A stretch of 64,000 bases of DNA. Origin: Eikenella corrodens (GTDB lineage Bacteria > Pseudomonadota > Gammaproteobacteria > Burkholderiales > Neisseriaceae). The number at the start of each line of letters is the position of its first letter. The stretch's first letter is position 1. Location: positions 1,054,001-1,118,000 of the forward strand of contig NZ_CP034670.1 in the NCBI RefSeq assembly GCF_003990355.1, given 5' to 3'. The notes beneath the pieces are model-generated. The model was given only the letters and a program-made list of their open reading frames with translations. It was not told the DNA's origin and did not search any database. Both the position numbers and the translations under genes were made by a program. This document shows, one piece after another, positions 16,594-25,109 of this stretch.

Positions 16594-17810
16594 ATGTTTC
16601 AATCGTTTAAAACCGCAGTGGCGGGGGCGCAGATTTTGTTTGTGGCCTTCGGCGCCATGGTGCTGGTGCCGCTGCTCACGGGGCTGAACCCGGCGATGGC
16701 GCTGCTGGGCGCGGGCATCGGTACGCTGCTGTTTCAGGCGCTGACCGGCCGCAAGGTGCCGATTTTTCTGGGTTCGTCGTTTGCGTTTATCGCGCCGATT
16801 ATCTATGCCATGCAGGAATGGGGCATGGGCGGCACGATGTTCGGGCTGTTTGCGGCGGGCTTTATGTATTTTGTGTTTGCCGCGCTGATTAAGTATTTCG
16901 GGCTGCCGGTGGTCAACCGTTTGCTGCCGCCGGTGGTGATCGGGCCGGTGATTATGGTGATCGGGCTTTCGGTGGCGGCGGTGGCCGGCAGCATGGCGAT
17001 GGGCCGGGCGGGCGGCAATCAGGTGTTAGATTACACTCATTCGCTGCTACTTTCCGGCTTTACCTTTGCGGTAACCGTGATGGTGGCGGTGTTCGGCAGC
17101 AAGATGATGAAGCTGGTGCCGATTTTAATCGGGGTGGCGGCGGGCTATTTGATGGCCCTGGCCATGGGTATGGTGGATACCGCGCCGATTGCGGCTGCGC
17201 CGTGGTTTGCCGTGCCGCATTTCCATTCGCCGCAGGTGAATTGGCAGGCTGCGCTGTTTATCTGCCGGTGGCGATTGCCCCGGCGATTGAGCACATCGGC
17301 GGCATCATGGCCATCGGCAAGGTAACCGGCAAGGATTATGCCGCCGAGCCGGGGCTGCACCGAACGCTGGCCGGCGACGGCTTGGGCGTGTGCGTGGCCG
17401 GCTTGATTGGCGGCCCGCCGGTAACCACTTACGGCGAGGTAACGGGCGCGGTAATGCTCACTAAAAACAGCAATCCGGCCATCATGACTTGGGCGGCCGT
17501 CTTCTCCATCTGCATGGCGTTTTTCGGCAAATTCAATGCTTTTCTGGCTTCGATTCCGCTGCCGGTGATGGGCGGAGTGATGATTCTGCTGTTCGGCACG
17601 ATTGCTTCGCTGGGGCTGAAAACGCTGATCGATGCGCAAGTGAACCTGATGCAGCCGAAAAACCTGGTGATTGTGAGCTCGGTGCTCACCGTGGGCGTGG
17701 GCGGCATGGAAATGAAGCTGGGCAGTTTCAGCTTTGCCGGCGTGGGCTTGTGCGCACTGCTGGCGATTCTGCTGAGCCTGCTGCTGCCCGATGTGCGGCA
17801 CGACGATTAA
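16594..17810 (+). pseudogene. uraA: Uracil permease, frameshifted
   Basis: An NCS2-family uracil/xanthine permease split by a -1 shift. Residues 1-221 (to QAALF) read in the frame from 16594; the rest resumes at 17262 (LPVAIAPAIEHIGG) in another frame and continues to 17810. Joined, the product would be about 404 residues, near the UraA norm, with the signature GLSVAAVAGSMAMG and the substrate region PVAIAPAIEHIGGI plus GPPVTTYGEVTGA. Two bases (17260-17261) stand where a codon is needed, so one base seems lost. No slippery heptamer is visible. The ribosome site GAGGAGGAAAC is strong. It may be a true mutation or a sequencing error. Confidence 0.85.
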
Positions 17811-17927
17811 CCTATTTGAGGCTACCTGAAAACGGAGCTTCCGAAGGAAGCGGAGTTTCTGCGAAGCTAAAACACCGCTTTCATAAGCTCAAACTTTCAG
17901 GTAGCCTGCCAACCAATCAAAACAACA

Positions 17928-18449
17928 ATGAATAATAAACCAAACAAATGGCTGTGGCTCTTGGTGTTGCTCGGCATCGCCGCCTATTTCCACTTTGCCG
18001 AACAGCCAAAATCCAAGCCGGAGCAGGGCGCGCCGCAGCCGCAAACCGCTGTAGTCGAGCAGACGCGCACACCACACCGAAACGCTGCCCAACCCTCTGC
18101 CAAGCCGGCAGCAGACGGTGCCGAACTGATTGCCCAAGCCTTTGCCGAGCAGCGCAGCGATGTGCAGGTGAGCGGCAGCGGCAAAGTGCACCGCACCCTG
18201 CCTGATGACACCCAGGGCTCGCGCCACCAGCGTTTCATCATGAAGCTCTCCAACGGCCAAACCGTATTGGTGGCGCATAATATCGACCTCGCGCCGCGCA
18301 TTCCGCGTTTGCAGCGCGGCGACACGGTGGGCTTTTCCGGCGAATACGAATACAATGCCCAAGGCGGGGTGATCCACTGGACGCACCACGACCCGGCCGG
18401 CCGCCATGCGGACGGCTGGCTGGAGCATAACGGACAGCGCTATCAGTAG
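17928..18449 (+). CDS. DUF3465 family protein
   Basis: A 173-residue protein with an N-terminal membrane anchor (KWLWLLVLLGIAAYFHFAEQ), a Pro/Gln-rich linker to about residue 60, and a C-terminal OB-like domain: GSGKVHRTLPDDTQGSRHQR, VLVAHNIDLAPRIP, GDTVGFSGEYEYN and GGVIHWTHHDPAG. This is the DUF3465 signature, common in Neisseriaceae and gammaproteobacteria, of unknown function. It is probably exposed to the periplasm. A DUS pair follows. Confidence 0.88.
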   Translation: MNNKPNKWLWLLVLLGIAAYFHFAEQPKSKPEQGAPQPQTAVVEQTRTPHRNAAQPSAKPAADGAELIAQAFAEQRSDVQVSGSGKVHRTLPDDTQGSRHQRFIMKLSNGQTVLVAHNIDLAPRIPRLQRGDTVGFSGEYEYNAQGGVIHWTHHDPAGRHADGWLEHNGQRYQ

Positions 18450-18539
18450 CGGCATTTCACAGGCTACCTGAAAACAGCGGGAGGCAGCTTTCAGGTAGCC
18501 ACATAAGCCAAACGTCAGACTAATCAGAAAGGAACAATC

Positions 18540-19112
18540 ATGCGGGATTTTCGTAAACCAGATTTCAACAGCCAGATGGGCGAACAGATCAAACAAATTT
18601 TCTCCGCCGCCATTTTGGAAGACGAGCCGTTTGATGAGGACGGCATCAACGTGGAGCTGGCCGCCCCGTGGCGGCGCATCATGGCAGCACTCTTGAATCT
18701 GTTGTTGCTCATGGTGCTGACTTTCGGCATCGGCCTCATCGTCAGCCTGATCAGCAGCTTGTTGGGCAGCAATTTCGGCAGCCCCGCCCTTATCGGCTAC
18801 GGCACGGTATTGGCCTATGTTATCGGGCAGGCCATGCTGATGGCCAATAGCGGGCAAAGCCTGGGCAAACGCATTATGGGCATCCGCGTGATCAGCGAAG
18901 ACGGCAGCGAGCCCAGCCTGGTGCAATACCTTCTGCTGCGCGAAGCCGTCATCCTGCTGCCGCTGGCCATCTTGCTGAAATTCCTCCCGCTTATCGGCGG
19001 CATGCTCTCCTTGGTAGTGGCTGCGGCCTGCATCCTGATGATGTTTATGGAAGACGGCAACCGCCGCACCGGGCAGGATATGCTGGCCAAAACCTTGGTT
19101 ATCCGCGATTAA
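18540..19112 (+). CDS. RDD family membrane protein
   Basis: A 190-residue protein with a cytoplasmic N-terminus and three to four membrane segments. The RDD-type motif is degenerate (APWRRIMAALLNLLLL, about 42-57) and the second conserved block is GQSLGKRIMGIRVISEDGSE, followed by a hydrophobic tail and NRRTGQDMLAKTLVI. RDD proteins are linked to transport or Na+/H+ exchange, but function varies. The start follows AGAAAGGAACA. Confidence 0.85.
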   Translation: MRDFRKPDFNSQMGEQIKQIFSAAILEDEPFDEDGINVELAAPWRRIMAALLNLLLLMVLTFGIGLIVSLISSLLGSNFGSPALIGYGTVLAYVIGQAMLMANSGQSLGKRIMGIRVISEDGSEPSLVQYLLLREAVILLPLAILLKFLPLIGGMLSLVVAAACILMMFMEDGNRRTGQDMLAKTLVIRD

Positions 19113-19132
19113 GCGCCAAAGGCTACCTGAAA

Positions 19133-19627
19133 ATGTATGACGTAAACACCCACGACGTGCGCCGCTTTTTTGCCGACGTATGGCGGCAACGCCTTGCCCC
19201 GCTGCAACTGGACAAACTCCAGCAAAAAGCCCTGCGCATCATCGAAGCCCACCCCGAATACCACCATTATCTCGACAATATCGAACGCTACCTCGACCAC
19301 AACTGGACGCCGGAGCAGGGCGAAACCAACCCCTTCCTGCATCTGTCGCTGCACCTTTCGATACAGGAGCAGAGCGATATCGACCAACCGCCCGGCATCC
19401 GCGCCATCCACCGCGAGCTGCAAGGCCGCTATGCCGGCGACTGGGTGCGTGCCGAACACGATATGATGGACGCGCTGGCCGAAACCATTTGGAGCGCGCA
19501 ACGCAACGGGCAGGGGCTGGATGTAAACCTCTACATGACCCGCCTGCGCCAACTGGTCGGCTTGGGGCAGGAAGACCAGGCTCGCCTTAATCCGCATGAG
19601 GTGGCAAGGATGGAAACGGGGCAGTAG
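19133..19627 (+). CDS. DUF1841 family protein
   Basis: A 164-residue cytosolic protein with the DUF1841 pattern: RRFFADVWRQR, AHPEYHHYLDN, NPFLHLSLHLSIQEQ, DQPPGIRAIHREL and HDMMDALAETIW. Function unknown. The DUS AGGCTACCTGAAA ends directly at the start codon (19133), leaving no separate Shine-Dalgarno sequence. Confidence 0.88.
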   Translation: MYDVNTHDVRRFFADVWRQRLAPLQLDKLQQKALRIIEAHPEYHHYLDNIERYLDHNWTPEQGETNPFLHLSLHLSIQEQSDIDQPPGIRAIHRELQGRYAGDWVRAEHDMMDALAETIWSAQRNGQGLDVNLYMTRLRQLVGLGQEDQARLNPHEVARMETGQ

Positions 19628-19649
19628 CCTGTTGTATTGAGTTAAAGAG

Positions 19650-19695
19650 AAAGGCTACCTGAAAGAGCTGCGAGGTTTTCAGGTAGCCTTTTTTT
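19650..19695 (+). terminator. Inverted DUS terminator
   Basis: AAAGGCTACCTGAAA, a 12-base loop and TTTCAGGTAGCC followed by eight T residues: a classical hairpin plus T tract, 22 bases after the DUF1841 stop. Confidence 0.8.
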
Positions 19696-19723
19696 AAATT
19701 GAAGTGGCTATCGCCGTATGGTG

Positions 19724-19803
19724 GAGGATAACTAAAATACTTACTTCTTCATGCGTTGTTGGCTCGTCTAGCCGTACTACTTAGTACTGCCTACGGACCA
19801 CCG
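19724..19803. mobile_element. Decayed Correia-like remnant
   Basis: GTTGTTGGCTCGTCTAGCCGTACTACTTAGTACTGCCTACGG follows the interior of Correia elements (GTTGGCTCGCCTTGCCGTAC..TGTACTGTCTGCGG) with many substitutions. The left end GGTGGAGGATAACTAAAA is a weak TIR match. It lies between DUF1841 and mgtE. (Interior quoted in short pieces: GGCTCGTCTAGCCGTACTAC, TAGTACTGCCTACGG.). Confidence 0.45.
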
Positions 19804-19909
19804 CCGTGTATGAAAACATCATTATTGCAGCTATAAGCTTTCTGTCGCTAAATTTTTCAGGTAGCCTTCGTGTGGAAGGAACAGGTTACCTGAAAATTTG
19901 AGCTTGATA

Positions 19910-21331
19910 TTAAAGCAAAAAGATTGTAGCTAGCCCGAGGAAAATCAGGAAGCCGCCGGAGTCGGTTACGGCGGTAATCAGCACCGAGCTGCCCAGTGCC
20001 GGATCGCGGCCGAGTTTGTCCATAATCACCGGAATCAGCACGCCCACGGTGGCGGCGAGCAGCAGGTTGAGCGTCATGGCGGCCACCATTACCAGGCCGA
20101 TGCCGATGTTTTTATATAACAGCCAGGCCACCACGCCCATCACGCCGCCCCAAATCACGCCGTTGATTAGCGCCACGCCCACTTCTTTGCGCAACAGGTG
20201 CAGCGCTTGGCTACCTGAAAGCTGCCCCATGGCCATGGCACGCACGATCATGGTGATGGTTTGGTTGCCGGAGTTGCCGCCGATACCGGCCACAATCGGC
20301 ATTAGCGCGGCCAGGGCGACAATTTGGGCAATGCTGCCTTCGAATGCGCCAATCACTCGGCTGGAGAGGAAGGCGGTGCAGAGGTTGATGGCCAGCCACA
20401 TCCAGCGGTTTTTCACGGAATCAAGCACGGGGGCGAACAGGTCTTCGTCTTCCTGCAAGCCGGCCATGTTCAACATATCGGCTTCGGTTTCTTCACGGAT
20501 TACGTCCACCATTTCGTCCACGGTCAGGCGGCCGATGAGTTTGCCATCGGCATCGGTCACGGGCGCGGTTACCAAGTCGTAACGCTCAAATGCCTGTGCG
20601 GCTTCTTCGGTGTTGTCTTCGGGGTGGAAGCACACAATGTCGCGCGCCATGATGTGCTCGACGATTTCGTCGGGGTCGGCCACGAGGAGCTTGCGGATGG
20701 GCAGCACGCCTTGCAAGACGTCGTTTTCGTCGACCACGAAGATTTTGTCGGTGTGGTCGGGCAGGCTCTCGAAGCGGCGTAGGTAGCGCATCACCACTTC
20801 GCAGGTAACATCGGCGCGGATGCTCACCAGTTCGAAGTCCATGATGGCGCCCACTTGGTCGTCGGCAAACGACATGGAGGCCTGTACCTTGGCGCGTTCG
20901 TCTTCATCCAATGATTTCAGGGCTTCGGCCACGACTTGGCGCGGCAGGTCGTCTGCCAGCTCGGCCAGGTCGTCCACATCCATGTCTTCCACGGCGGCCA
21001 GAATTTCCTGCCGCTCCATGTTTTCAATCAGAGATTCGCGGACGGCATCGGATACTTCCAACAGGATGGAGCCGTCGCTCTCCGGCTCCACCAATTTCCA
21101 CACCAACAGGCGCGATTGCAGCGGCAACGATTCCAATACGGCGGCAATGTCGGCCGGATGCAGTTCGTGCAGAATTTCGATGAGTTCGGCCAGGCAGCTG
21201 TTGAGATAGGGATTATCCAGCACGCTGTCGGGCCGGATGGTGTTGGACACGGGCAGCAGGGCATCGGCCAGTTCGTGAATACGGCCGGTGTCGATCTGCG
21301 GTTGTTCGGAAGAGGGCAGTAGGGTAGGCAT
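19910..21331 (-). CDS. mgtE: Magnesium transporter MgtE
   Basis: A 473-residue Mg2+ channel. The N domain (about 45-150, with ELHPADIAAVLESL and MDVDDLAELADDLPR) is followed by two CBS domains (about 150-275, IRADVTCEVVMRYLRR and IMARDIVCFHPEDN). Then comes the five-helix pore domain with IVAGIGGNSGNQTITMIVRA, GSVLITAVTDSGGF-type ending (SSVLITAVTDSGGFLIFLG). The start is ATG 21331, five bases after AAGGAG; a GTG at 21337 overlaps that site and is rejected. It is divergent from nuoA. Confidence 0.93.
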   Translation of the reverse strand: MPTLLPSSEQPQIDTGRIHELADALLPVSNTIRPDSVLDNPYLNSCLAELIEILHELHPADIAAVLESLPLQSRLLVWKLVEPESDGSILLEVSDAVRESLIENMERQEILAAVEDMDVDDLAELADDLPRQVVAEALKSLDEDERAKVQASMSFADDQVGAIMDFELVSIRADVTCEVVMRYLRRFESLPDHTDKIFVVDENDVLQGVLPIRKLLVADPDEIVEHIMARDIVCFHPEDNTEEAAQAFERYDLVTAPVTDADGKLIGRLTVDEMVDVIREETEADMLNMAGLQEDEDLFAPVLDSVKNRWMWLAINLCTAFLSSRVIGAFEGSIAQIVALAALMPIVAGIGGNSGNQTITMIVRAMAMGQLSGSQALHLLRKEVGVALINGVIWGGVMGVVAWLLYKNIGIGLVMVAAMTLNLLLAATVGVLIPVIMDKLGRDPALGSSVLITAVTDSGGFLIFLGLATIFLL

Positions 21332-21640
21332 GCGCACTCCTTACCGTGCATCACGGTAATGGCGCACGGGAGAAATCAGGAAGAATAAATAAGGGAAAAC
21401 AAAATCGGATGGGAACCGGAAGGATCCATAAGTTTGGCGCCCCAATCTGGCATCAATAGCAAACCGATATATTCTACACGTTTTTGCTCTGAGGCGACAA
21501 ACCGCTTTCAGGTAGCCTGCAGCAGAGAAATCATGCACTATATCCATATATTTTATACGGCTAAACTTATGGCATTGATTTAAATAAAAACTCTGTAAAA
21601 AGGTGTGATTCTTACCAGCACTATTTTAATATAGAAAATT

Positions 21641-21665
21641 ATTATCATTATAATATAATGATAAT
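21641..21665. promoter_or_regulatory. 25-base palindrome resembling a Fur box
   Basis: ATTATCATTAT, three bases and ATAATGATAAT form perfect 11-base arms. The ATTATCATTAT/ATAATGATAAT halves recall the GATAATGAT half-sites bound by Fur. It sits about 25 bases upstream of the proposed -35 of nuoA, a position that suits an activator or an upstream repressor. Confidence 0.5.
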
Positions 21666-21689
21666 ATTGTACTTTTAAGCCTGTTTATT

Positions 21690-21718
21690 TTGAATGCGGA
21701 AAAAAATTTGGTTACAAT
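21690..21718 (+). promoter_or_regulatory. Probable sigma-70 promoter of the nuo operon
   Basis: TTGAAT (21690-21695), a 17-base spacer and TACAAT (21713-21718) lie about 50 bases before the nuoA start at 21767. Both boxes differ little from the consensus and the spacing is ideal. Confidence 0.6.
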
Positions 21719-21766
21719 GCGAGTTGGTTTTACCTGCATTTTTATGTCTATTTCAGAGTGCAAACC

Positions 21767-22135
21767 ATGTTGGCTAACTATTTTCCCGTTTTTGTCTTTA
21801 TTTTGGTCGGCCTGATTGCCGGCGTGCTGTTTATCCTGCTCGGTACGCTGCTGGGCACCAAGCGCCACTATGCCGAAAAAGACCAGCCGTTCGAGTGCGG
21901 CTTCGAGGCGTTTGAAAACGCGCGCATGAAGTTTGACGTGCGTTATTACTTGGTGGCGATTTTGTTTATCCTGTTTGATTTGGAAGTGGCATTTATGATT
22001 CCGTGGGCAGTGGTGTTCAAAGATTTGCTGGCTCAGTCGGGGCAGTTTGCCTTCTGGTCGATGTTTGTCTTCATCGTCGTGCTCGGTGTAGGTTTTGTAT
22101 ACGAGTGGAAAAAAGGAGCGCTGGAATGGGAGTAG
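21767..22135 (+). CDS. nuoA: NADH-quinone oxidoreductase subunit A
   Basis: A 122-residue membrane subunit of complex I with three helices. It contains the conserved loop EKDQPFECGFEAFENARMKF and the acidic helix motif FILFDLEVAFMIPWA. ATG 21767 was preferred over an upstream GTG at 21758. The end overlaps nuoB by 10 bases. It opens the nuo locus. Confidence 0.95.
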   Translation: MLANYFPVFVFILVGLIAGVLFILLGTLLGTKRHYAEKDQPFECGFEAFENARMKFDVRYYLVAILFILFDLEVAFMIPWAVVFKDLLAQSGQFAFWSMFVFIVVLGVGFVYEWKKGALEWE

Positions 22136-22605
22136 AAGGCATTCTGAACAAAGGGTTCATTACCGCCAGCGCGGATACCGTGCTCAACTATGTGCGTACC
22201 GGTTCGCTGTGGCCGGTAACTTTCGGTTTGGCCTGTTGCGCAGTAGAGATGATGCATGCCGGTATGGCGCGTTACGACCTCGACCGCTTCGGTATCATTT
22301 TCCGTCCGTCGCCGCGCCAATCCGACTTGATGATTGTGGCCGGTACGCTGACCAATAAAATGGCACCCGCCCTGCGTCGCGTGTACGACCAGATGGCCGA
22401 GCCACGTTGGGTGTTGTCGATGGGTTCGTGCGCCAACGGCGGCGGTTATTACCATTATTCCTATTCCGTGGTGCGCGGTTGCGACCGTGTGGTGCCGGTA
22501 GACGTATATGTGCCCGGCTGCCCGCCGACTGCCGAAGCCTTGATTTACGGCCTGATTCAGCTTCAGGGCAAAATCAAGCGCACTTACACCATTGCCCGCA
22601 ACTAG
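22126..22605 (+). CDS. nuoB: NADH-quinone oxidoreductase subunit B
   Basis: A 159-residue peripheral subunit that carries the terminal [4Fe-4S] cluster N2. Its ligands are visible: the tandem Cys in FGLACCAVEMM, then MGSCANGGGYYHYSYS and YVPGCPPTAEAL. The ATG overlaps the end of nuoA. The open frame extends upstream to 22003 but that part is nuoA in another frame. Confidence 0.96.
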   Translation: MGVEGILNKGFITASADTVLNYVRTGSLWPVTFGLACCAVEMMHAGMARYDLDRFGIIFRPSPRQSDLMIVAGTLTNKMAPALRRVYDQMAEPRWVLSMGSCANGGGYYHYSYSVVRGCDRVVPVDVYVPGCPPTAEALIYGLIQLQGKIKRTYTIARN

Positions 22606-22614
22606 GAGCGCACC

Positions 22615-23205
22615 ATGCACCCGAAAGATTTATACAGCGCGGCACAGCGCATCTTGGCAGGCAAGGCGGATAAAGTATTGTTGGCTTTGGATGAAGTAAC
22701 TGTCGAATGCCGCCCTGAACACTATCTCGATATTATGCAAACCCTGCGCGACCACGAAGAAATGCACTTTGAGCTCTTGGTGGATTTGTGCGGTGTCGAT
22801 TACAGCACCTATAAAAACGAACCTTGGCCCGGTCAACGCTTTGCCGTGGTCAGCCAGCTGTTATCTGTGAAGAATAACCAGCGCATCCGCGTGCGTGTGT
22901 GGGCGGAAAACGACGATTTCCCGTTGGTTCAATCCGTTATCAATATTTACAACAGTGCCGACTGGTACGAACGCGAAGCCTTTGATATGTACGGCATCGT
23001 TTTCGAAAACCACCCCGACCTGCGCCGCATCCTTACCGACTACGGCTTTGTCGGCTACCCCTTCCGCAAAGATTTCCCCATTTCCGGCTATGTCGAAATG
23101 CGTTACGACGAAACCGAAAAACGCGTTATCTATCAGCCTGTAACCATCGAGCCGCGCGAAATTACCCCGCGCGTCGTCCGCGAGGAGAACTACGGTGGCC
23201 ACTAA
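22615..23205 (+). CDS. nuoC: NADH-quinone oxidoreductase subunit C
   Basis: A 196-residue 30-kDa type subunit of the Q module. The family signature is SADWYEREAFDMYGIVFENH followed by DLRRILTDYGFVGYPFRKDF. It is separate from NuoD, unlike the fused NuoCD of E. coli. It starts 9 bases after nuoB and overlaps nuoD by 11 bases. Confidence 0.96.
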   Translation: MHPKDLYSAAQRILAGKADKVLLALDEVTVECRPEHYLDIMQTLRDHEEMHFELLVDLCGVDYSTYKNEPWPGQRFAVVSQLLSVKNNQRIRVRVWAENDDFPLVQSVINIYNSADWYEREAFDMYGIVFENHPDLRRILTDYGFVGYPFRKDFPISGYVEMRYDETEKRVIYQPVTIEPREITPRVVREENYGGH

Positions 23206-24451
23206 ACTCAGAAACTACACCATCAACTTCGGCCCGCAGCACCCTGCCGCCCACGGCGTATTGCGCATGATTTTGGAATTGGACGGCGAACAAATCGTCC
23301 GCGCCGATCCTCATATCGGCCTGCTGCACCGAGGCACGGAAAAACTGGCCGAAACCAAAACCTACCTGCAAGCCCTGCCGTATATGGACCGTTTGGACTA
23401 CGTTTCCATGATGGTGAACGAGCAGGCTTACTGTCTCGCTATCGAAAAACTGCTCGGCATCGATATCCCCATTCGCGCCAAATACATCCGCACCATGTTT
23501 GCGGAAGTAACCCGCATTCTGAACCACCTGATGGGCATCGGCTCACATGCCCTCGATATCGGCGCGATGACCGCCATCCTCTACGCCTTCCGCGATCGTG
23601 AAGAGCTGATGGATTTGTATGAGGCCGTTTCCGGTGCCCGTATGCACGCCGCCTACTTCCGCCCCGGCGGCGTATACCGCGACCTGCCCGACTTCATGCC
23701 CAAATATGAAGCCAGCAAATTTCGCAACGCCAAAGTGTTGAAAGAGCTCAATGAAGCCCGCGAAGGCACTATGCTCGATTTCATTGAAGCCTTCTGCCAA
23801 CGCTTCCCCGGCCGCATCGACACCCTTGAAACCCTGCTGACTGATAACCGCATCTGGAAACAGCGTACTGTCGGCATCGGCGTGGTCTCTCCCGAGCGCG
23901 CCCTGCAAAAAGGCTTCACCGGCGTGATGCTGCGCGGCTCGGGCATCGAATGGGACGTGCGCAAAAAACAGCCCTACGAAGTTTACGACAAAATGGATTT
24001 CGACATCCCCGTCGGCGTGAACGGCGACTGCTACGACCGCTACCTTTGCCGCATCAACGAAATGCGTCAGTCTGTGCGCATTATTCAGCAATGCGTCGAT
24101 TGGTTGCGCGTCAATCCCGGTCCCGTCATCGTGGACGACCACAAAGTTGCCCCGCCCAAGCGCACCGAAATGAAGTTCGGCATGGAAGATCTTATCCACC
24201 ACTTCAAGCTCTTCACCGAAGGCATGCACGTGCCCGAAGGCGAAACCTACACCGCCGTGGAACACCCCAAAGGCGAATTCGGCGTATACATCATTTCAGA
24301 CGGCGCCAACAAACCCTACCGTCTGAAAATCCGCGCCCCCGGCTTCGCCCACCTGCAAGGCATGGACGAAATGGCCAAAGGCCACATGCTCGCCGACGTC
24401 GTTGCCATCATCGGCACGCAAGACATCGTATTCGGAGAGGTAGACCGCTAA
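23195..24451 (+). CDS. nuoD: NADH-quinone oxidoreductase subunit D
   Basis: A 418-residue 49-kDa type subunit that lines the quinone pocket. Seen are INFGPQHPAAHGVLRMILEL, DPHIGLLHRGTEKL, the RILNHLMGIGSHALDIGAMT helix and the C-terminal DIVFGEVDR. The start is GTG (23195) with GAGGAG upstream, overlapping the nuoC stop; no nearer ATG gives the conserved N-terminus. It overlaps nuoE by one base. Confidence 0.95.
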   Translation: MATKLRNYTINFGPQHPAAHGVLRMILELDGEQIVRADPHIGLLHRGTEKLAETKTYLQALPYMDRLDYVSMMVNEQAYCLAIEKLLGIDIPIRAKYIRTMFAEVTRILNHLMGIGSHALDIGAMTAILYAFRDREELMDLYEAVSGARMHAAYFRPGGVYRDLPDFMPKYEASKFRNAKVLKELNEAREGTMLDFIEAFCQRFPGRIDTLETLLTDNRIWKQRTVGIGVVSPERALQKGFTGVMLRGSGIEWDVRKKQPYEVYDKMDFDIPVGVNGDCYDRYLCRINEMRQSVRIIQQCVDWLRVNPGPVIVDDHKVAPPKRTEMKFGMEDLIHHFKLFTEGMHVPEGETYTAVEHPKGEFGVYIISDGANKPYRLKIRAPGFAHLQGMDEMAKGHMLADVVAIIGTQDIVFGEVDR

Positions 24452-24924
24452 TGTTATCCGCAGAATCCTTGAAACAAATCGATACCGAACTGGCCAAATA
24501 CCCGGCCGACCGCCGCCGTTCCGCCATCATGGGCGCGCTGCGTATCGCCCAAACCGAAAAAGGCTGGCTCGCCCCCGAAACCATCGAATTTGTCGCCGAA
24601 TATATCGGCATTACCCCAGTGCAGGCCTATGAGGTTGCTACCTTTTACAATATGTACGACCTCAAGCCTGTCGGCAAATACAAACTCACCGTCTGCACCA
24701 ACCTCCCTTGCGCCCTGCGCGGCGGTGTGGATGCCGGCGAATATCTGAAGAAAAAACTCGGCATCGGCTACGGCGAAACCACGCCCGACGGCAAATTCAC
24801 TTTGGTTGAAGGCGAGTGCATGGGCGCGTGCGGCGACGCCCCCGTGATGCTGCTGAACAACCATAAAATGTGCAGCTTCATGACCGAAGAAGCGATTGAA
24901 GCGAAACTCGCCGAATTGGGTTAG
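24451..24924 (+). CDS. nuoE: NADH-quinone oxidoreductase subunit E
   Basis: A 157-residue 24-kDa type subunit with the [2Fe-2S] cluster N1a. The ligands are seen as VCTNLPCALRG (C-x4-C) and EGECMGACGDAPV (C-x3-C). ATG 24451 directly follows the nuoD stop (TAATG). The N-terminal helix region ALRIAQTEKGWLAPETIEFV is typical. Confidence 0.95.
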   Translation: MLSAESLKQIDTELAKYPADRRRSAIMGALRIAQTEKGWLAPETIEFVAEYIGITPVQAYEVATFYNMYDLKPVGKYKLTVCTNLPCALRGGVDAGEYLKKKLGIGYGETTPDGKFTLVEGECMGACGDAPVMLLNNHKMCSFMTEEAIEAKLAELG

Positions 24925-25109
24925 AGGCTACCTGAAACCGTAAAGGCCGTCTGAAAAACCAACGCAGGCCGCCCCGAAACCGAACAGGAAGAAAACAGAA
25001 AACCCTTTTCAGACGGCCTAACAGGCTACCTGAAAAACACCGCAATATTGACAGGCCGTCTGAAACCGACAAGGCCGCAGCAGAAACCGAAACACATAGG
25101 CACACCAAA
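24925..25109. repeat. Mixed-dialect DUS cluster between nuoE and nuoF
   Basis: Two Eikenella-type DUS (AGGCTACCTGAA at 24925 and 25023) alternate with three Neisseria-type DUS: AGGCCGTCTGAA at 24944 and 25053, and its complement at 25008. The pair 24944/25008 could form a long hairpin. No ORF is credible in this gap. Confidence 0.9.

Larger units (their letters stand above)
21332..21766. other. Divergent control region between mgtE and nuoA
   Basis: This gene-free stretch holds one DUS (about 21508-21519), then an increasingly AT-rich segment containing a 25-base palindrome and the likely nuoA promoter. I looked for an Mg2+ riboswitch before mgtE and could not support one. Confidence 0.6.

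Noticed and set aside
17257..17265. Programmed -1 frameshift in uraA
   Set aside because: There is no slippery heptamer or downstream structure, and no other NCS2 permease is known to be made this way.
21332..21640. Mg2+ riboswitch (M-box) before mgtE
   Set aside because: No conserved M-box core or plausible terminator/antiterminator pair could be made out, and mgtE starts close to its ribosome site.
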